Shown here: positions 6,564 through 7,592 of the stretch, piece by piece
Position numbering within the stretch: the stretch's first letter is position 1
How the letters are laid out: each line of letters starts with the position of its first letter
NCBI GenBank assembly: GCA_028684405.1
Contig: JAQUGA010000120.1
Coordinates: 1-7,592 of the forward strand
Length of the DNA stretch: 7,592 bases
Reading direction: 5' to 3'
Source of the DNA: Bacteroidales bacterium
GTDB lineage: Bacteria > Bacteroidota > Bacteroidia > Bacteroidales > WCHB1-69
Program-made: the position numbers and the translations under genes
The notes under the pieces: model-generated
Databases searched by the model: none
The model's input: the letters and a program-made list of their open reading frames with translations, nothing else
Told to the model about the DNA's origin: nothing

Positions 6564-7592
6564 TTATATTTTTTTCGTCTCTTCTTTTACAACATTGAAA
6601 TCGGAGGTACGACATCGAATTTTTCCTTCGCTATCCACCAAAATAAAAGCGGGCGTTACTTTAATGTCATAGGTTTTTGCAGCCTGACTTTCAAACATTT
6701 TTTCTTCGTTGGCATTGTACGCAAAAGTCAGATTTTTTTTAGCAAACTGTAGTGCATTTTCTTCGTTTGTATCAAATGAAATTGCCAGTACTCTAGTCTG
6801 GGTTTGTTTTGCAAGTTCTTTTAATTGGGGTATGAGTTCGATGGAGCTTTTTGATATAAAACTCCAGAAAAAAAGAATTAACTTTTCACCTTTGAAAGTG
6901 CTTGGACTGATAACGCCTTTTTCGGCACTAAAAAAACTATAATCAGGAATGGGTTTTCCGATTTCGAGAGCCGCTTGATTTTTTTCATATTCCTCTAATT
7001 CATATTTAGTTTTGATGTATTTATTTGAAAAATATTCAAAATGAATATTTTCCGAAAAGTTTTTTTGTAAATTTTCGTGAATTAATTTCATCAAATTAAA
7101 GTCTTCCTTATCATTAAAAAAGCGATTTTTCCCAAGGGCTTGATAATATGCCATCACTGAAATGAGCGATTGAGAATTGTTCTTTATAACAGTGATTAGC
7201 CATTGGCGATGTTCCTCGAAAGTGTTTTGGTAGCTTTCGTCTATTGATTTTTTTGCTTCTAAATAATCATCTTGATACATGATCGTTTTCATTATTTTTG
7301 ATAGCGAATCTGTGACGTCATAGCATTTGTCCAGACGGCGATTCATTTCCATAAAAATATCATTTTCTTCGGAGCCTTTCATTTCAAAAGTACGTTTGCC
7401 CATTGTGAAATTTCCGGTAAAGTATAGTTTATCGCCGCCTTTAGCTGTGAAAAGAAATGTTTCTTCGGAGCCAAACATAAGTTGATAAAAGCTCGTGCTT
7501 TTTTGTGGAATTACATACTTGAATTTTCCATTAATAATACTTGCAGAATCAATCAACTGGCTCCCGTTTGGCAGTAATTCGATGATTTTAAG
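6564..7592 (-). CDS. TlpA-like DUF4369/thioredoxin-fold protein lacking the CXXC motif (5' end outside window)
   Basis: The frame is open to the right edge, so 342 C-terminal residues are visible and the N-terminus (presumably with a signal peptide) is missing. The first ~70 residues match a DUF4369 domain: LIDSASIINGKFKY is the typical 'DS..I.nGkF' strand. A helical middle segment follows, then a thioredoxin/AhpC-TSA fold over about the last 130 residues: GKPIPDYSFFS, FKGEKLILFFWSF, VLAISFD and the cis-proline loop VTPAFILVDSEGKI. Relatives have WASWCPPC after the second beta strand; here the aligned residues are WSFISKSS, so both cysteines are serine (codons at 6843-6854). The only two cysteines visible lie elsewhere (DKCYD, IRCRT). 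It probably cannot act as a thiol oxidoreductase; a binding or chaperone-like periplasmic role is inference. The next gene starts 8 bp after its stop. Confidence 0.88.
   Translation of the reverse strand, partial: LKIIELLPNGSQLIDSASIINGKFKYVIPQKSTSFYQLMFGSEETFLFTAKGGDKLYFTGNFTMGKRTFEMKGSEENDIFMEMNRRLDKCYDVTDSLSKIMKTIMYQDDYLEAKKSIDESYQNTFEEHRQWLITVIKNNSQSLISVMAYYQALGKNRFFNDKEDFNLMKLIHENLQKNFSENIHFEYFSNKYIKTKYELEEYEKNQAALEIGKPIPDYSFFSAEKGVISPSTFKGEKLILFFWSFISKSSIELIPQLKELAKQTQTRVLAISFDTNEENALQFAKKNLTFAYNANEEKMFESQAAKTYDIKVTPAFILVDSEGKIRCRTSDFNVVKEETKKI

Noticed and set aside
6556..6615. Extended start of the M1 peptidase at 6615
   Set aside because: The extra 20 residues (MSYLRFQCCK...) overlap the upstream gene and push the signal peptide inward; the ATG at 6555 is the natural start.
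7554..7556. TTG start codon for the thioredoxin-fold gene
   Set aside because: The frame continues upstream to the window edge with DUF4369-like residues, so this TTG is an internal leucine and the gene is 5'-truncated by the window.

Overview
The window looks like chromosomal DNA from a member of the Bacteroidota. The evidence is AT-rich sequence, translation starts preceded by A/T-rich stretches with no Shine-Dalgarno sequence, a TAnnTTTG-type promoter box, a DUF4369-thioredoxin (TlpA-like) protein, an SPII lipoprotein with a Lys-Asp run after the lipidated cysteine, and an LpxH with the SDAHLG variant motif. I see no tRNA, rRNA, insertion sequence, phage gene or CRISPR array.

All seven genes lie on the minus strand, so transcription runs from high to low coordinates. 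The upstream cluster is: (1) a TlpA-like DUF4369/thioredoxin-fold protein cut by the right edge, with both redox cysteines replaced by serine; (2) a secreted M1-family zinc metallopeptidase of 1013 residues with a long beta-rich, barrel-like C-terminal region; (3) lpxH, the lipid A pathway pyrophosphatase; (4) nfo, endonuclease IV. The first three are separated by only 8 bp each and nfo follows after 55 bp, so they look co-transcribed.

A 138-bp gap (counted to the preferred start) after nfo holds a good -7 promoter box. It leads into a second cluster: (5) a small outer-membrane beta-barrel protein with a very basic N-terminal linker; (6) a lipoprotein with a carboxypeptidase-regulatory-like beta domain and a cysteine-rich C-terminal half, likely displayed at the cell surface; (7) the start of a short, very aromatic-rich protein of unknown function. 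Gene 7 overlaps the lipoprotein stop by one base (TAATG) and runs off the left edge.

Most of the window serves the cell envelope: lipid A synthesis, outer-membrane proteins, a surface lipoprotein and exported peptidase/thioredoxin-fold proteins, with one DNA-repair gene inserted. No complete novel system is evident. The best leads are the redox-dead thioredoxin fold, the peptidase-barrel fusion and the uncharacterised overlapping gene at the left edge.
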